A stretch of DNA of 64,000 bases. It comes from a bacterium A37T11 (GTDB lineage: Bacteria; Bacteroidota; Bacteroidia; Sphingobacteriales; Sphingobacteriaceae). Below are positions 8,803 through 18,447 of the stretch, in pieces. Each line of letters begins with the position of its first letter. Position 1 is the stretch's first letter. The notes under the pieces are model-generated. The model saw nothing but the letters and a program-made list of their open reading frames with translations. It made no database searches and was not told the origin of the DNA. The DNA is taken from assembly GCA_900109895.1 (NCBI GenBank), contig FOBR01000014.1:1-64000 (forward strand), written 5' to 3'. The position numbers and the translations under genes were made by a program.

Positions 8803-11800
8803 TTATAAAATAGTAGCACGCAGGCCAATACTGTAAATAGCCATTCGTGGATAATACCCATTACCCCCGTTTCTTTCGGGTTCAAGCCCTTCCCACTTGG
8901 TAAAAGTAAAAGCATCCTGTGCATTTAGATAAATACGAAGTTGTTGGATCCCGCTGGTTACTTTGGGAATGGTATAGCCCAGTTGAATGGTTTTTATACG
9001 AAAGAATGCGGCATTACTGAGCCATACATCGCTTAGGACCGCGTTTGAACTGGCACCTGTCCATACCCTTGGAAACCGACTGTTTGGAGTTTGTGGCGTC
9101 CAGCGGTTATCCATATAATCCTGGCGGGGCGTGCCGAGGCTGTTGTTATTGCCATCCATTAATACGGGGTAGCCTTCTAGCCCGTTTATCCAGCCTGTTC
9201 GCCGTCCTACCCCCTGCCCCAGCAGGCTAAAATCAAAGCGTTTATAATTGAGATCTATGGTAATAGCGTAATTCATATGCGGAAAAGGGTCTCCAAGGTC
9301 CACCCTGTCCATGTCATTGATAACCCCATCTCCATTTTGGTCTACATAACGTATATCGCCAGGCAGCGTATTGGGAAGCTTGGCGGTAGTACCATTCACC
9401 TCATCCGGGTTTTGAAAATAGCCGTTACTTTTGTACCCGTAATAGTTGTCAAGGGCTATACCCCGGTACCAGATTTTATTCTCATTGTCTTTAAAGATCA
9501 GCGTATCATTACTGCCGTATCCTGCTTTCAATACTTTATTTCGATTGTCAAAAAGCATTCCGCTAACAGCGTATTGAAAGTCACCTACTTTATCAGTCCA
9601 TTTGGCGCTGATCTCCCATCCGTTGTTTTCTACTTCCCCAATATTAACGGCCGACTCCAAGCTGTTAGACCCTGTTAAGGGCGGCACTGGAAAACGTCCA
9701 TAAATTAAGTCGTAAGAAAATTTATGGTATACTTCGGCGGTAAGACTAAGTTTGTCGTTCAATGCGCCGAGGTCTATGCCGACGTTCCATTGCCGTTGCT
9801 TCTCCCAGGAGAATTCGGGGTTAGGCACACGCTCGCTCCATCCCCAATTATTCACATCTTCCTGCCAAAGGTAGGGATCAACGTTTTCATTACCAATAAG
9901 ACCATAAGATACGCGGAGTTTCAGATTGGTGATGGCTCCTGATTCCCGCAACGATCTAAAAAAAGCTTCGTTTTGGGCGTTCCATGCAACCGCCGCCGAC
10001 GGGAAGAAACCCCAACGATGTCCCGGGGCAAATTTGCTGCTGCCATCTGCCCTGGCGGTCACCTCTAACAGGTAACGGTTGTCAAATGAATAGTTGGCTT
10101 TTCCAAAAAAAGATGCTTTGCCTACTTCACGGTAATCTGTGTAGTTATAGTTCATGATTTCTGAACCGGCTATAAAATATAGTTTATCTTTCTTATCACG
10201 AAACTCTTGTTCATAATTCACGTTGGCACGCGCCGTTAATTGGCTTACACTTACTCCTTGCTTAGAACCTACATAATTGTCCCAGGTGGCAGCTGGTTTT
10301 CCGTTTCCGTCATAAAACATATAGGTAGAACGTTTTATTTTACTGGCCGATTTTTCAAGGGTATATGAAATGTTGCCTTCTAAGTACAAATTGCGTTTGA
10401 TAAAATATTTTGGCCGCAGGTTAATGGTACTTACATCATATATATTGTTTCTTCTACCCCCATGAGATATGGACGCCAGCGGATTAAGGTTGTCATACAG
10501 CTCGTAGTGATCTTCCCTGTCTGAGTCGTAAAAAACAGGCTGGGTTGGGTTCATTTTCCAAAGATCCCGGTATAGCCAGTTTTCGTCTGGATCATCATCA
10601 ATATTACTAAGCTGCAAACGGTCTACTTGTAAGCGGTGCACGTAGAAATCGGCTAACAGTACAAATTTGTCGGCAACGTTTATATTGGTATTGAACCGGG
10701 CACTGAATTTTTCGGTGCCTTCAAATTCATTTAAGCCACCCTCTTTGATATAACCTAGCATCAGGTTAAAGGTACCAACCCCTCCACCCCCTGAAATGCT
10801 GGCGGTGGTATTCTGCGATTTTGCGCGCTTTTGCATGGCCTCGCCGATCCAGTCTGTTTGGGTAGACTTTCCCTGGTCGGCCTGGCCGATCTGGTCGCTG
10901 GTAAACAAAGGCGTTTGCCCTTGAATGGTACGTGCCTCATTATTTAGCCGCATATAGTCGGCTGAATTGACCAGGTCGGGCAGTTGGATAGGTTCATCAA
11001 ACGCCATCCATGAGTGGATATCGACTTTAAATTGCCCGGTTGAGCCCCGCTTGGTTTCTATAATAACGACGCCATTAGCCCCCCTTGACCCATACAGCGA
11101 AGCAGATGCGGCATCTTTCAGCACGCTGATGCTCTTTATTTGATTCGGGTCAAGATCGTTAAGGCTCTGCTCCATACCATCTACAATAACCAGCGGTTCT
11201 GAATTTTGCAGGGTACTGACACCACGAATGGAGATGGTGCCGGGCACACTTCCGGGAAGATTGGTGCCTTGCTGCATAGTAACCCCGGGCAAGGTACCGC
11301 TAAAGGCTTCCTGCAATTTAAAAATGGGCCTGTTAGTAGCCCTATCCATGTTCATCTGCACAACGGATGAAGCTAAGTGTCGTTTTTCAATAGTACTATA
11401 CCCCGTAACCACTACTTCACTTATTTCCGTACTTTCCTGACTAAGCGCAACGTCTATCTTTGTGCGGTTGCCTACACCAATCTCTGTCGATTTATACCCC
11501 ATAAAGGTATAAATAAGCGTACCGCCGCCGTTTACGTCAACCTTGTAAGTACCGTCATCGTTGGTCTGGACCCCTATATTGGTACCTTTCACCAATACAG
11601 ATACCCCTCCCAGAGGAACGCCTTTCTCATCGGTCACCTTACCGGTAATTGGCTTTTGTTGGGGGGATTTCCAGTTATTGGATTTTAATTCTTCTTCTGC
11701 CATCGGACTAAGTACAATGGATCGCTCCATTATTTTATAGTTTAAGCGAAGTGGTAAAAAAACTTGTTTCAAAAATGTTTCCAATGGCATTTTATCCGCC

Positions 11801-12060
11801 CGCACAGATACTTTCTTTTCGGGATCAACAAGGTGGTTAAAATAGATAACCCGATAATTGGCTTGAATTTCAATAGCCTCAAAAACATCAGCCAACGAAG
11901 CTTTGTTTGTTTTTAATGTAATGGTTTGTGATAAGGATGAAGCACTGAGGTGCAGGCAACTCAGGAATAGCATCACAGCAGTTATTTTCATAACTAAAAA
12001 TAGTTTATTTATGCGTTCCGGCTTTAAAAAAGGCGGATAATATTTAATATTGGTTATCAT
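8803..12060 (-). CDS. SusC/RagA TonB-dependent transporter with STN domain
   Basis: Outer-membrane TonB-dependent importer, about 1085 aa. Order: signal, STN (secretin/TonB N-terminal) signalling domain (about residues 50-120, with ADVFEAIEIQANYRVIYF), carboxypeptidase-like repeat (ITGKVTDEKGVPLGGVSVLV), TonB box/plug (EVVVTGYSTIEKRHLASSV; IRGVSTLQNSEPLVIVDGME; LKDAASASLYGSRGANGVV), then the beta-barrel. The STN domain is what a FecR anti-sigma reads, fitting the adjacent fecR/sigma genes. The start at 12060 is chosen because AAGGAGA lies 6 nt upstream. Confidence 0.93.
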   Translation of the reverse strand: MITNIKYYPPFLKPERINKLFLVMKITAVMLFLSCLHLSASSLSQTITLKTNKASLADVFEAIEIQANYRVIYFNHLVDPEKKVSVRADKMPLETFLKQVFLPLRLNYKIMERSIVLSPMAEEELKSNNWKSPQQKPITGKVTDEKGVPLGGVSVLVKGTNIGVQTNDDGTYKVDVNGGGTLIYTFMGYKSTEIGVGNRTKIDVALSQESTEISEVVVTGYSTIEKRHLASSVVQMNMDRATNRPIFKLQEAFSGTLPGVTMQQGTNLPGSVPGTISIRGVSTLQNSEPLVIVDGMEQSLNDLDPNQIKSISVLKDAASASLYGSRGANGVVIIETKRGSTGQFKVDIHSWMAFDEPIQLPDLVNSADYMRLNNEARTIQGQTPLFTSDQIGQADQGKSTQTDWIGEAMQKRAKSQNTTASISGGGGVGTFNLMLGYIKEGGLNEFEGTEKFSARFNTNINVADKFVLLADFYVHRLQVDRLQLSNIDDDPDENWLYRDLWKMNPTQPVFYDSDREDHYELYDNLNPLASISHGGRRNNIYDVSTINLRPKYFIKRNLYLEGNISYTLEKSASKIKRSTYMFYDGNGKPAATWDNYVGSKQGVSVSQLTARANVNYEQEFRDKKDKLYFIAGSEIMNYNYTDYREVGKASFFGKANYSFDNRYLLEVTARADGSSKFAPGHRWGFFPSAAVAWNAQNEAFFRSLRESGAITNLKLRVSYGLIGNENVDPYLWQEDVNNWGWSERVPNPEFSWEKQRQWNVGIDLGALNDKLSLTAEVYHKFSYDLIYGRFPVPPLTGSNSLESAVNIGEVENNGWEISAKWTDKVGDFQYAVSGMLFDNRNKVLKAGYGSNDTLIFKDNENKIWYRGIALDNYYGYKSNGYFQNPDEVNGTTAKLPNTLPGDIRYVDQNGDGVINDMDRVDLGDPFPHMNYAITIDLNYKRFDFSLLGQGVGRRTGWINGLEGYPVLMDGNNNSLGTPRQDYMDNRWTPQTPNSRFPRVWTGASSNAVLSDVWLSNAAFFRIKTIQLGYTIPKVTSGIQQLRIYLNAQDAFTFTKWEGLEPERNGGNGYYPRMAIYSIGLRATIL

Positions 12061-12251
12061 TAATTCTCCTTTTTTCACCATACAGGCTCTAATGTTTTTA
12101 GTAGCTTTGTATGCTTGGATATTTTACAATTTGGTTTTTAATCCCCTAGGCTTATTAACTAGCTGTATCCAGACATCACAGGGGGGTGGTAGCACACTTC
12201 CCTGTTTGTTGTTCTATCAAGTCTTCTCAATTACTTCATCAGTATTTCATC

Positions 12252-13457
12252 CTATTTTCTTTTAGTTAATGAATAGTTATTTCCCTTTTTATTACTTACG
12301 ATCATTTTTTTACCTTCAAGTCGTATCTCATTTCCAGATTCGCCCAATAATTGTAATAGCGTCTTCAAGCTGACACTTTTATCAATTTTCCCACTTATTG
12401 AATCACTGGGGATATCGCCCCGATACACGATTTCTACATCATACCAACGGGCTATTTGCCGCATCATGTCCTGAAAAGGCGTATTTCTAAAAAAGAATAC
12501 CCCATTTCTCCATCCGATTTCAGTCTCCATATCAGCTTTTTGTTTCTTAAGTGTACCAGCATGGGATAGCACAGATTGTTCACCTGGCTTCAATATAAAC
12601 GCTGTCCCTAACTGATTGCTGAAAAGATTATTGATAGTAGATACACGCACCGAGCCTTTTATCAGGGTTGTTTTGATGTGATTTTCTTCTGCATAAGCAC
12701 AAACGTTGAACGTTGTACCCATTACAGTAATCGATTGTCCTTTGTTCCGAACCACAAATGGAATGGTTGACCTCCTGTTTTGCGGTACATTAAAACACGC
12801 TTCACCCGTTAATTCAACAGTGCGCTCGTTATTTGTGAATTTGCTGGGATAGGTTAATGTAGATGCCGCATTGAGCCATACTTTGGTACCATCGCTTAAA
12901 ATAACTTGATATTGACCACCATTAGGAGTTGATAGTTTCATTACAACTTCAGACGCAGTATCAGGCAACCTAACCGATGGAATGGAGCTACCGTCATTAT
13001 AAACAAAGCCTTTTTCGCTCATCTGAATGCCGACTTTAGCGCTGTCAAGATTTATTTGCCGCCCATTGGACAATGTCAATGTGGCGCGGTTGCTACCGGG
13101 AGTTATATCAACAACCTGCTTTCCGTCGTTTTTTGTTAGCGTTCGGCTATGATAAAAGAAAAAGACGGAGCCCAATAAAACTATAGAAACGGCAGCCGCG
13201 TAAAATGCCCATGGAATAGGTTTTATAACTACATTTTGACGATTAAACAGGCGATTCTCGATCCGTTGGAAAGCGGCGCTGACTTCCGGATTATCTTGAA
13301 TTGATATATCCTCTCTGCTACTTAGCTGCGCTTCGATCATTTCACGCAAAGGGCTTTCATTGCCCGCAAGGTTGAAATGCAGCAACAGCAGCCGAACTTC
13401 TTCGGGACTGCTATCTTTGTTTAAATAGCGTTCGTATAATATCTTCCAATCTATCAT
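12252..13457 (-). CDS. FecR-family anti-sigma factor
   Basis: A 401-residue inner-membrane regulator. A short cytosolic N-terminal part, one membrane segment at about residues 83-103 (WAFYAAAVSIVLLGSVFFFY), then the periplasmic FecR domain (TPNGGQYQVILSDGTKVWLNAAS; FNVCAYAEENHIKTTLIKGSV) and a C-terminal STN-like DUF4974 domain (RNTPFQDMMRQIARWYDVEI). Such proteins release their ECF sigma when the partner SusC binds substrate. It lies between sigma and susC, the classical order. Confidence 0.92.
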   Translation of the reverse strand: MIDWKILYERYLNKDSSPEEVRLLLLHFNLAGNESPLREMIEAQLSSREDISIQDNPEVSAAFQRIENRLFNRQNVVIKPIPWAFYAAAVSIVLLGSVFFFYHSRTLTKNDGKQVVDITPGSNRATLTLSNGRQINLDSAKVGIQMSEKGFVYNDGSSIPSVRLPDTASEVVMKLSTPNGGQYQVILSDGTKVWLNAASTLTYPSKFTNNERTVELTGEACFNVPQNRRSTIPFVVRNKGQSITVMGTTFNVCAYAEENHIKTTLIKGSVRVSTINNLFSNQLGTAFILKPGEQSVLSHAGTLKKQKADMETEIGWRNGVFFFRNTPFQDMMRQIARWYDVEIVYRGDIPSDSISGKIDKSVSLKTLLQLLGESGNEIRLEGKKMIVSNKKGNNYSLTKRK

Positions 13458-13552
13458 GAATTATTTTTCGATATCTATAAAAGGAAGATACGTACGAGAT
13501 TGGAATTACATATGCTCGGTTCGGATTTTTTTTGATTTTTTTTTTGAGGCCT

Positions 13553-14149
13553 TTAAAACGAAAAAACAAATAGGATAATAAGCAGGTAAATCTCCAGGTT
13601 CTGGCGCAGCAATTCCTCCCGAAGAAACTTGCTGGCCTTTACCACATGGTCGTTTACTGTACCTGTACTGATTCCGAGTTGTTCTGCGGCTTCCGTATAG
13701 GTTTTGCCTTCAAGCTTGCAAAGAATAAACACCTTTTTTCGCTTGGTCGATAATTTATTCAAGGCTTTATAAAGGGCTTCTTTGTTTTCAGTGGCATCCA
13801 TAGTGGAACTGATCGGATCATATAGCTCAGTTGCAAAATGGATAAGATGCTCTTCTAGTTTTTTGTGCTGGGCAGCCCGTCGATAAAAATCGATTGTGAG
13901 GTTGGCAGCTATCCGGTGCAGAAATGCCGGAAATGATCGTTCTGGAGTAATTTTGCTATGTTGCTCCCACACCTTCATAAACACGTCCTGCGTTAATTCT
14001 TCTGCTACTTCGGGCAAGTGAACCAGTTTTAAAATATTGTAATAAATGGGCCGTTTATAGTGATGATACAATTGCTCGAATGCACGACTATTACCTTGCT
14101 GAAGGTCTAACAACAGGGATTTTTCGTCAAAGGTTATTGGTGAAGCCAC
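13553..14149 (-). CDS. ECF RNA polymerase sigma factor
   Basis: A 198-residue sigma-70 family protein. Region 2 at residues about 20-90 (FEQLYHHYKRPIYYNILKL, ELTQDVFMKVWEQ) and region 4 at about 125-180 (LSTKRKKVFILCKLEGKTYTEAAEQLGIS). The hydrophobic C-terminal tail (IYLLIILFVFSF) is odd but seen in some Bacteroidota ECFs. It heads the operon with fecR and the STN-containing susC, so it most likely drives transcription of that PUL. Confidence 0.92.
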   Translation of the reverse strand: MASPITFDEKSLLLDLQQGNSRAFEQLYHHYKRPIYYNILKLVHLPEVAEELTQDVFMKVWEQHSKITPERSFPAFLHRIAANLTIDFYRRAAQHKKLEEHLIHFATELYDPISSTMDATENKEALYKALNKLSTKRKKVFILCKLEGKTYTEAAEQLGISTGTVNDHVVKASKFLREELLRQNLEIYLLIILFVFSF

Positions 14150-14575
14150 GTAAATCAGATTTATCCGGGGTAAATATAATCCTTTTTTATAAAAAGAAGA
14201 AATGGGACGGCAGATTTAACTTCGTTTGGTATTTATCGGTTTTATAAAAGTTGTCTATTCCTGAAATAACACTTTTCCCAAACATAAATGGTGATTTCAT
14301 AGGACAAATATACAGTTTAAATTAAATAAACTAGTATTTTATGAAACCAAGTGGTTAACAACCGACTGGTTTCATTGAAAAACAGTTTTGCCAATTATGA
14401 TGGAATAAATTAATAAAAATTGATTGAAACTCATTCTCCGAACATATTTTCGATTTTATTCGGATGTGATAAATTTTTATTCTTAAAAGTTGATATTTTA
14501 AAATGAAATCTTTAACTGGTGAGCAGGCAATAAAATCTCCTGTGTTTTACCTAGCTTTATCCCAGAATGTGAAAC
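14150..14575. other. AT-rich intergenic region upstream of the sigma gene
   Basis: Between the sigma gene start and the cysteine hydrolase relic. It must contain the sigma-operon promoter (minus strand) but I could not pick a convincing -33/-7 pair. No gene or strong hairpin seen. Confidence 0.4.
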
Positions 14576-14647
14576 ATGGAACCTGCCAAAGTTCTTATCG
14601 AAGAAAAAGCACTAAACATCGTCACGACAGAAGCGTTTTTAAAATAA
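14576..14647 (+). pseudogene. Cysteine hydrolase C-terminal tail relic
   Basis: A 23-codon ORF whose last 11 codons (NIVTTEAFLK and stop) are identical to the end of the cysteine hydrolase at 3949-4491; the preceding codons are unrelated. It sits convergent to the GH115 gene, the arrangement from which the scraps at 4493-4527 and 7103-7118 derive. Confidence 0.65.
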
Positions 14648-14648
14648 G

Positions 14649-17057
14649 TTACTCACTAAATAATAAGACCTGGTCCAAGATCACCCCTTCGTCCAGTGCC
14701 TTTATTTCCAAACGATGCTTGGGCAAGTTTTTTAACCGCATATTCACCACACGTATCGCCTGATTGCGCAACACATTTTCTTTCCATTCTTCAGAGAATT
14801 CTTTGGTTTCATAATCAAACACCTTTGGAACACCCCCATCAAGGGAAAGCGAAAACCTTAACTGTTTTCCACGAATGGAATGACTTGGCAATAGTCTAAT
14901 TTCAAATTGAACAGCATCAACTTTTAAATGATCGAAGGAAAAGGTGAGACTAGTACCCTTTGAAATTCCAGCAGCATTTCCTTGATAACCCAAACCATCA
15001 TAAACAATTGGACTGCCGTCAGCACAATCCGCACCATTCCACACATGTACTGGAGCCCGTTCCACTACCATTGGCACACCCATTGATTCCCTCTGCACAC
15101 GCTCAAACACCGGAAGTTTGCGTGGTTGAAAATCCATCATACGATTCCATTTCCCATTATTAAGTTCATTATACCGATTCGTCAAAACTCCGATGCTATC
15201 AAAAGCCTGGTCACTAAGCTGCCAAGAAGCTTTGCTATGCCTGGCAAGTTGCGCCCATAGCATTTTCCGGTTCATTTGGGTTGCCGCTTGTATTGGATAT
15301 TGTATAAGTTCAAAAAAAGCATCCATCTTATCAGCCGGGACGTAAGCAGCTAGCCTTTCCACCCTATCAGAAAGCCTACCATATTCCATTAAGCGATCAC
15401 TGATCTCTCGCTCACTCCATGGCAAGTCGGTCACCGCAGCCCGACCATCATCATAAACCCTGGAATGTCCTAAAAACTCTGGTTTACATTTATACGCCAG
15501 TTGATAGTGCTTCTGTATTAAAGGCACCAGTTGATTTCCTAATGTCTCTCCAAATTCACGTATCAAAAAATGCTTTAAATGGTCTGTCACATTTGTGACC
15601 GACGTGATATTCCAAGCCATATCCAAAAACAGTTCCATTTGGTATTCAGCAGGTTTTATGTCACCCACATTTACCATCCATATTTTTTGAATGCCTGACT
15701 TATATGCTTCACTTAATTGCTGGTAGATCAGAGCAGGACTAGTTGTACCTAGCCAAAGATAATCATGTGGACTTCCCCAATAGGAAATGTGATAGTAAAT
15801 CCCATTTCCACCACTCCTTTTCTTTTCAGTATTATTTGGAAAATGGCGTATATACCCAAAATTATCATCAGGCCAAACTAATGTTACGTCATCTGGCACC
15901 TTTAAGCCAGCATCATAAACTTCAAGAACTTCTTTATACGGAATAAATACCTGAGGCACTTTCGTCACATCTCCATTCACATACGTTTTTATCAGTGTCC
16001 GCTCGTCTTTCAACACCTGTGACAAAACCTCCATATGTTGCCTAGTTGTTTTCACACCTTGCATCATACCATCATGCTTACCCCGCAAGCCAATGGTATA
16101 TATGTTTTCTGAACCTTTTAATTCTTTGAGCCGCTCAGACCAATAAGAAAGTAAATTGTCTTTATTCGTAACGTAGTTGTAATCACCCTTACCAGCCACA
16201 TCCCACTCCGTCACACTATTACGCATGAGCGGTTCACAATGAGAGGTTCCCACAATTATGCCATATTTATTAGCCATTTCACGCGTTCCTTCAACAAAAT
16301 AAAAAGGGAGAGTTACTTCATGCATAGCCGGCCAAATAGTGTTTGCACGCAACCTTAGCAATAGCTCAAAGATACGGGCATAGGTCTTTGGGCCAATCAC
16401 TTTTTTCTCAGCCAATTTTTTTGGGTCAATACCTACTTTCACCTGGCTAGTTGGTTCAAAGGTCTGGCTACTCCAAGGCGACAGGCCCCAGTCTTCATCA
16501 TTCAGAAAAATACCCCGATATTTAATAGTTGGTGATTGGACCAACAATTCCTCAGGAAATAAAAAATTAGTTGACTTAGCAGGATGTACATCTGCCCACC
16601 ATTCCCAAGGCGATACCCCAATAAGCCGTGACAATTCCAATAAACCATACGCTGTACCCCGCGTATCACTGCCAATGATCACTAATTTCTTATGCCCATC
16701 CGTTTCAACGGTTTTCAACAAAAATGCTTCCCATTTTCCGTTAATTACAGAAATATCTATCTTATCTTTCCTCACCAACCGGTTAATTGCACTATCCAAA
16801 CCCCACGTCCCAACCACGATTTGTGCCTTAACTGAAAAATTTGTTATCGCTAGCGAAGCATCAAAAACAGCATGTACATCCCGCTGAAGCAGCGACAAAG
16901 CAGTTAGTACCGGATCCTTTTCGGAATGACCTATATAAATATTGACCTTACTTCCCCTTTCAAAAAGGATTGCATGATCAAGCGGTTTTCCCCCTAATAA
17001 ACAAATAGGCATTGAGATACCTAACAACCCGATAAATATGTGTAGAATCCGGTTCAT
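14649..17057 (-). CDS. Glycoside hydrolase family 115 (alpha-glucuronidase-like)
   Basis: An 802-residue secreted enzyme of GH115, a family that removes (4-O-methyl-)glucuronic acid from xylan side chains and related glycans. Seen: signal peptide (1-22), N-terminal domain with GSDTRGTAYGLLELSRLIGVSPWEWW, then the catalytic barrel with FLNDEDWGLSPWS, LRANTIWPAMHEV, IVGTSHCEPLMRN, YTIGLRGKHDGMM and LVWPDDNFGYIR, and a C-terminal beta-sandwich. Operon with the GH43-like gene 12 bp upstream. Scraps of its 3-prime end occur at 4493 and 7103. Substrate specificity is inferred. Confidence 0.88.
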   Translation of the reverse strand: MNRILHIFIGLLGISMPICLLGGKPLDHAILFERGSKVNIYIGHSEKDPVLTALSLLQRDVHAVFDASLAITNFSVKAQIVVGTWGLDSAINRLVRKDKIDISVINGKWEAFLLKTVETDGHKKLVIIGSDTRGTAYGLLELSRLIGVSPWEWWADVHPAKSTNFLFPEELLVQSPTIKYRGIFLNDEDWGLSPWSSQTFEPTSQVKVGIDPKKLAEKKVIGPKTYARIFELLLRLRANTIWPAMHEVTLPFYFVEGTREMANKYGIIVGTSHCEPLMRNSVTEWDVAGKGDYNYVTNKDNLLSYWSERLKELKGSENIYTIGLRGKHDGMMQGVKTTRQHMEVLSQVLKDERTLIKTYVNGDVTKVPQVFIPYKEVLEVYDAGLKVPDDVTLVWPDDNFGYIRHFPNNTEKKRSGGNGIYYHISYWGSPHDYLWLGTTSPALIYQQLSEAYKSGIQKIWMVNVGDIKPAEYQMELFLDMAWNITSVTNVTDHLKHFLIREFGETLGNQLVPLIQKHYQLAYKCKPEFLGHSRVYDDGRAAVTDLPWSEREISDRLMEYGRLSDRVERLAAYVPADKMDAFFELIQYPIQAATQMNRKMLWAQLARHSKASWQLSDQAFDSIGVLTNRYNELNNGKWNRMMDFQPRKLPVFERVQRESMGVPMVVERAPVHVWNGADCADGSPIVYDGLGYQGNAAGISKGTSLTFSFDHLKVDAVQFEIRLLPSHSIRGKQLRFSLSLDGGVPKVFDYETKEFSEEWKENVLRNQAIRVVNMRLKNLPKHRLEIKALDEGVILDQVLLFSE

Positions 17058-17069
17058 ATGTATCCATTA

Positions 17070-18422
17070 TTAAAAAACAAGCACGCTATCAACCGTTACA
17101 AAACAATCATCACTTCCATAAAAAATAGTTTTTGCTTTGTTTGACCACACCGGTTTTTCACCCGTCACCTCCACGGTTAAAGAATAAGTGGCATTCGGTA
17201 GTTTAGGGCTTAAATAGCGTATACCTTTTCCCGGCACCTTACTATAAAAATCTATCCAGGTGCTCCCATAAATTTTGCCGCGCTTATCCAATATCTGAAC
17301 CCGTCCATAACCCCCATGCGGTCCGTAATCACCCACGATCCCAACACCACTTCCTGTAAAACTACAGGTCATACGCTGGCCTTTTTTATGAGAAACGAAT
17401 GGCTTTTTAAACCCTTTCACCAGCATCTTAAACGAATCAAGATTTAGTTGACCATATGACTTAACATCCCAACCATTACCCACTGTTGGGATTGACAATT
17501 TTGTCCCTTCGGTTTTCATAGGCAACCATACATACGTAGCAGCAGAAGCCTGATGCGGGAATGACCAACGGTCTCCCATATACAGTGGTATCGTATCATT
17601 ATCCCGAACCAAAGGAAACACAAAAGTGGTTTGTGAATTATGGGTTAGGCTTCCTGCCGGGGCAAAAATACCCTGATACAACCAGGGGCCTTTTATATTC
17701 GTAGCGGTATAATAAAAATTATCATTACGCTCCCAGCTTGTCAAGTGCGAAAACAAGTAATAATAAATTCCGTTTTTCTTAAACATAGCTGGCGATTCGC
17801 TCGCACCCAAAATATCATTCGCTATTTTTTCTACCGCCGCGTGATAAGTATTATTCAGCCTATAAATATCACCCCCATGCGTTAGTAAATAACCGCTCCC
17901 GTCCATATCCTGAAACGTGCCCATATCCCAACGTGCAATAGGCTGCCCATTATAAAGTAAAGGCCCTTTAAATTCATATTCTCCAGCAATAGTCTTAGAA
18001 GTCGCATAGCCAATGTGCGGATCGACATATCCCTTATTATCGGTATGCATAAACATCACATACTCTCCAGTTTCAGGACACTTCATCACCTTTACCCGTT
18101 CTCCAATACGACCAGGCCCCAATAATCCTTCTTTTTGAACAGGTAATACTAAGCGTTCAAATTTCCAGTTTACCAAATCAGTGGAAGAATAACAACTAAA
18201 TCCATTAAACTGATTTACACTATCCGTTTTATACTCGCCAAAAAGGTAATAACGATCGCCATCCTTAACCATACAAGCCCCATGTGCATTCACAATACGG
18301 TCCTGATCATCAAACCAAGGAATGCCATTAAACAGGAATTCGTCTTTCATTTGGGCCGAACACCTCCCTAAAACAATCTCAATAACGAAAGCCAAAAATA
18401 ATACCGCTCTTTTTATCATCAC
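17070..18422 (-). CDS. GH43-like glycoside hydrolase
   Basis: A 450-residue secreted five-bladed-propeller enzyme. Signal peptide (1-23), then NAHGACMVKDGDRYYLFGEY, STDLVNWKFERLVLP, RVKVMKCPETGEYVMFMH, ESPAMFKKNGIYYYLFSHLT. The NAHG start with no Asp-Pro is like GH43 subfamilies that include exo-beta-1,3-galactanases, where the usual catalytic base is absent; I cannot fix the subfamily. A C-terminal beta-sandwich (about 335-450) may bind carbohydrate. Together with GH115 it suggests a glucuronic-acid-bearing plant glycan such as arabinogalactan or xylan. Confidence 0.8.
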   Translation of the reverse strand: MMIKRAVLFLAFVIEIVLGRCSAQMKDEFLFNGIPWFDDQDRIVNAHGACMVKDGDRYYLFGEYKTDSVNQFNGFSCYSSTDLVNWKFERLVLPVQKEGLLGPGRIGERVKVMKCPETGEYVMFMHTDNKGYVDPHIGYATSKTIAGEYEFKGPLLYNGQPIARWDMGTFQDMDGSGYLLTHGGDIYRLNNTYHAAVEKIANDILGASESPAMFKKNGIYYYLFSHLTSWERNDNFYYTATNIKGPWLYQGIFAPAGSLTHNSQTTFVFPLVRDNDTIPLYMGDRWSFPHQASAATYVWLPMKTEGTKLSIPTVGNGWDVKSYGQLNLDSFKMLVKGFKKPFVSHKKGQRMTCSFTGSGVGIVGDYGPHGGYGRVQILDKRGKIYGSTWIDFYSKVPGKGIRYLSPKLPNATYSLTVEVTGEKPVWSNKAKTIFYGSDDCFVTVDSVLVF

Positions 18423-18447
18423 ACAAATAGACCTTTAGTAACCCACC

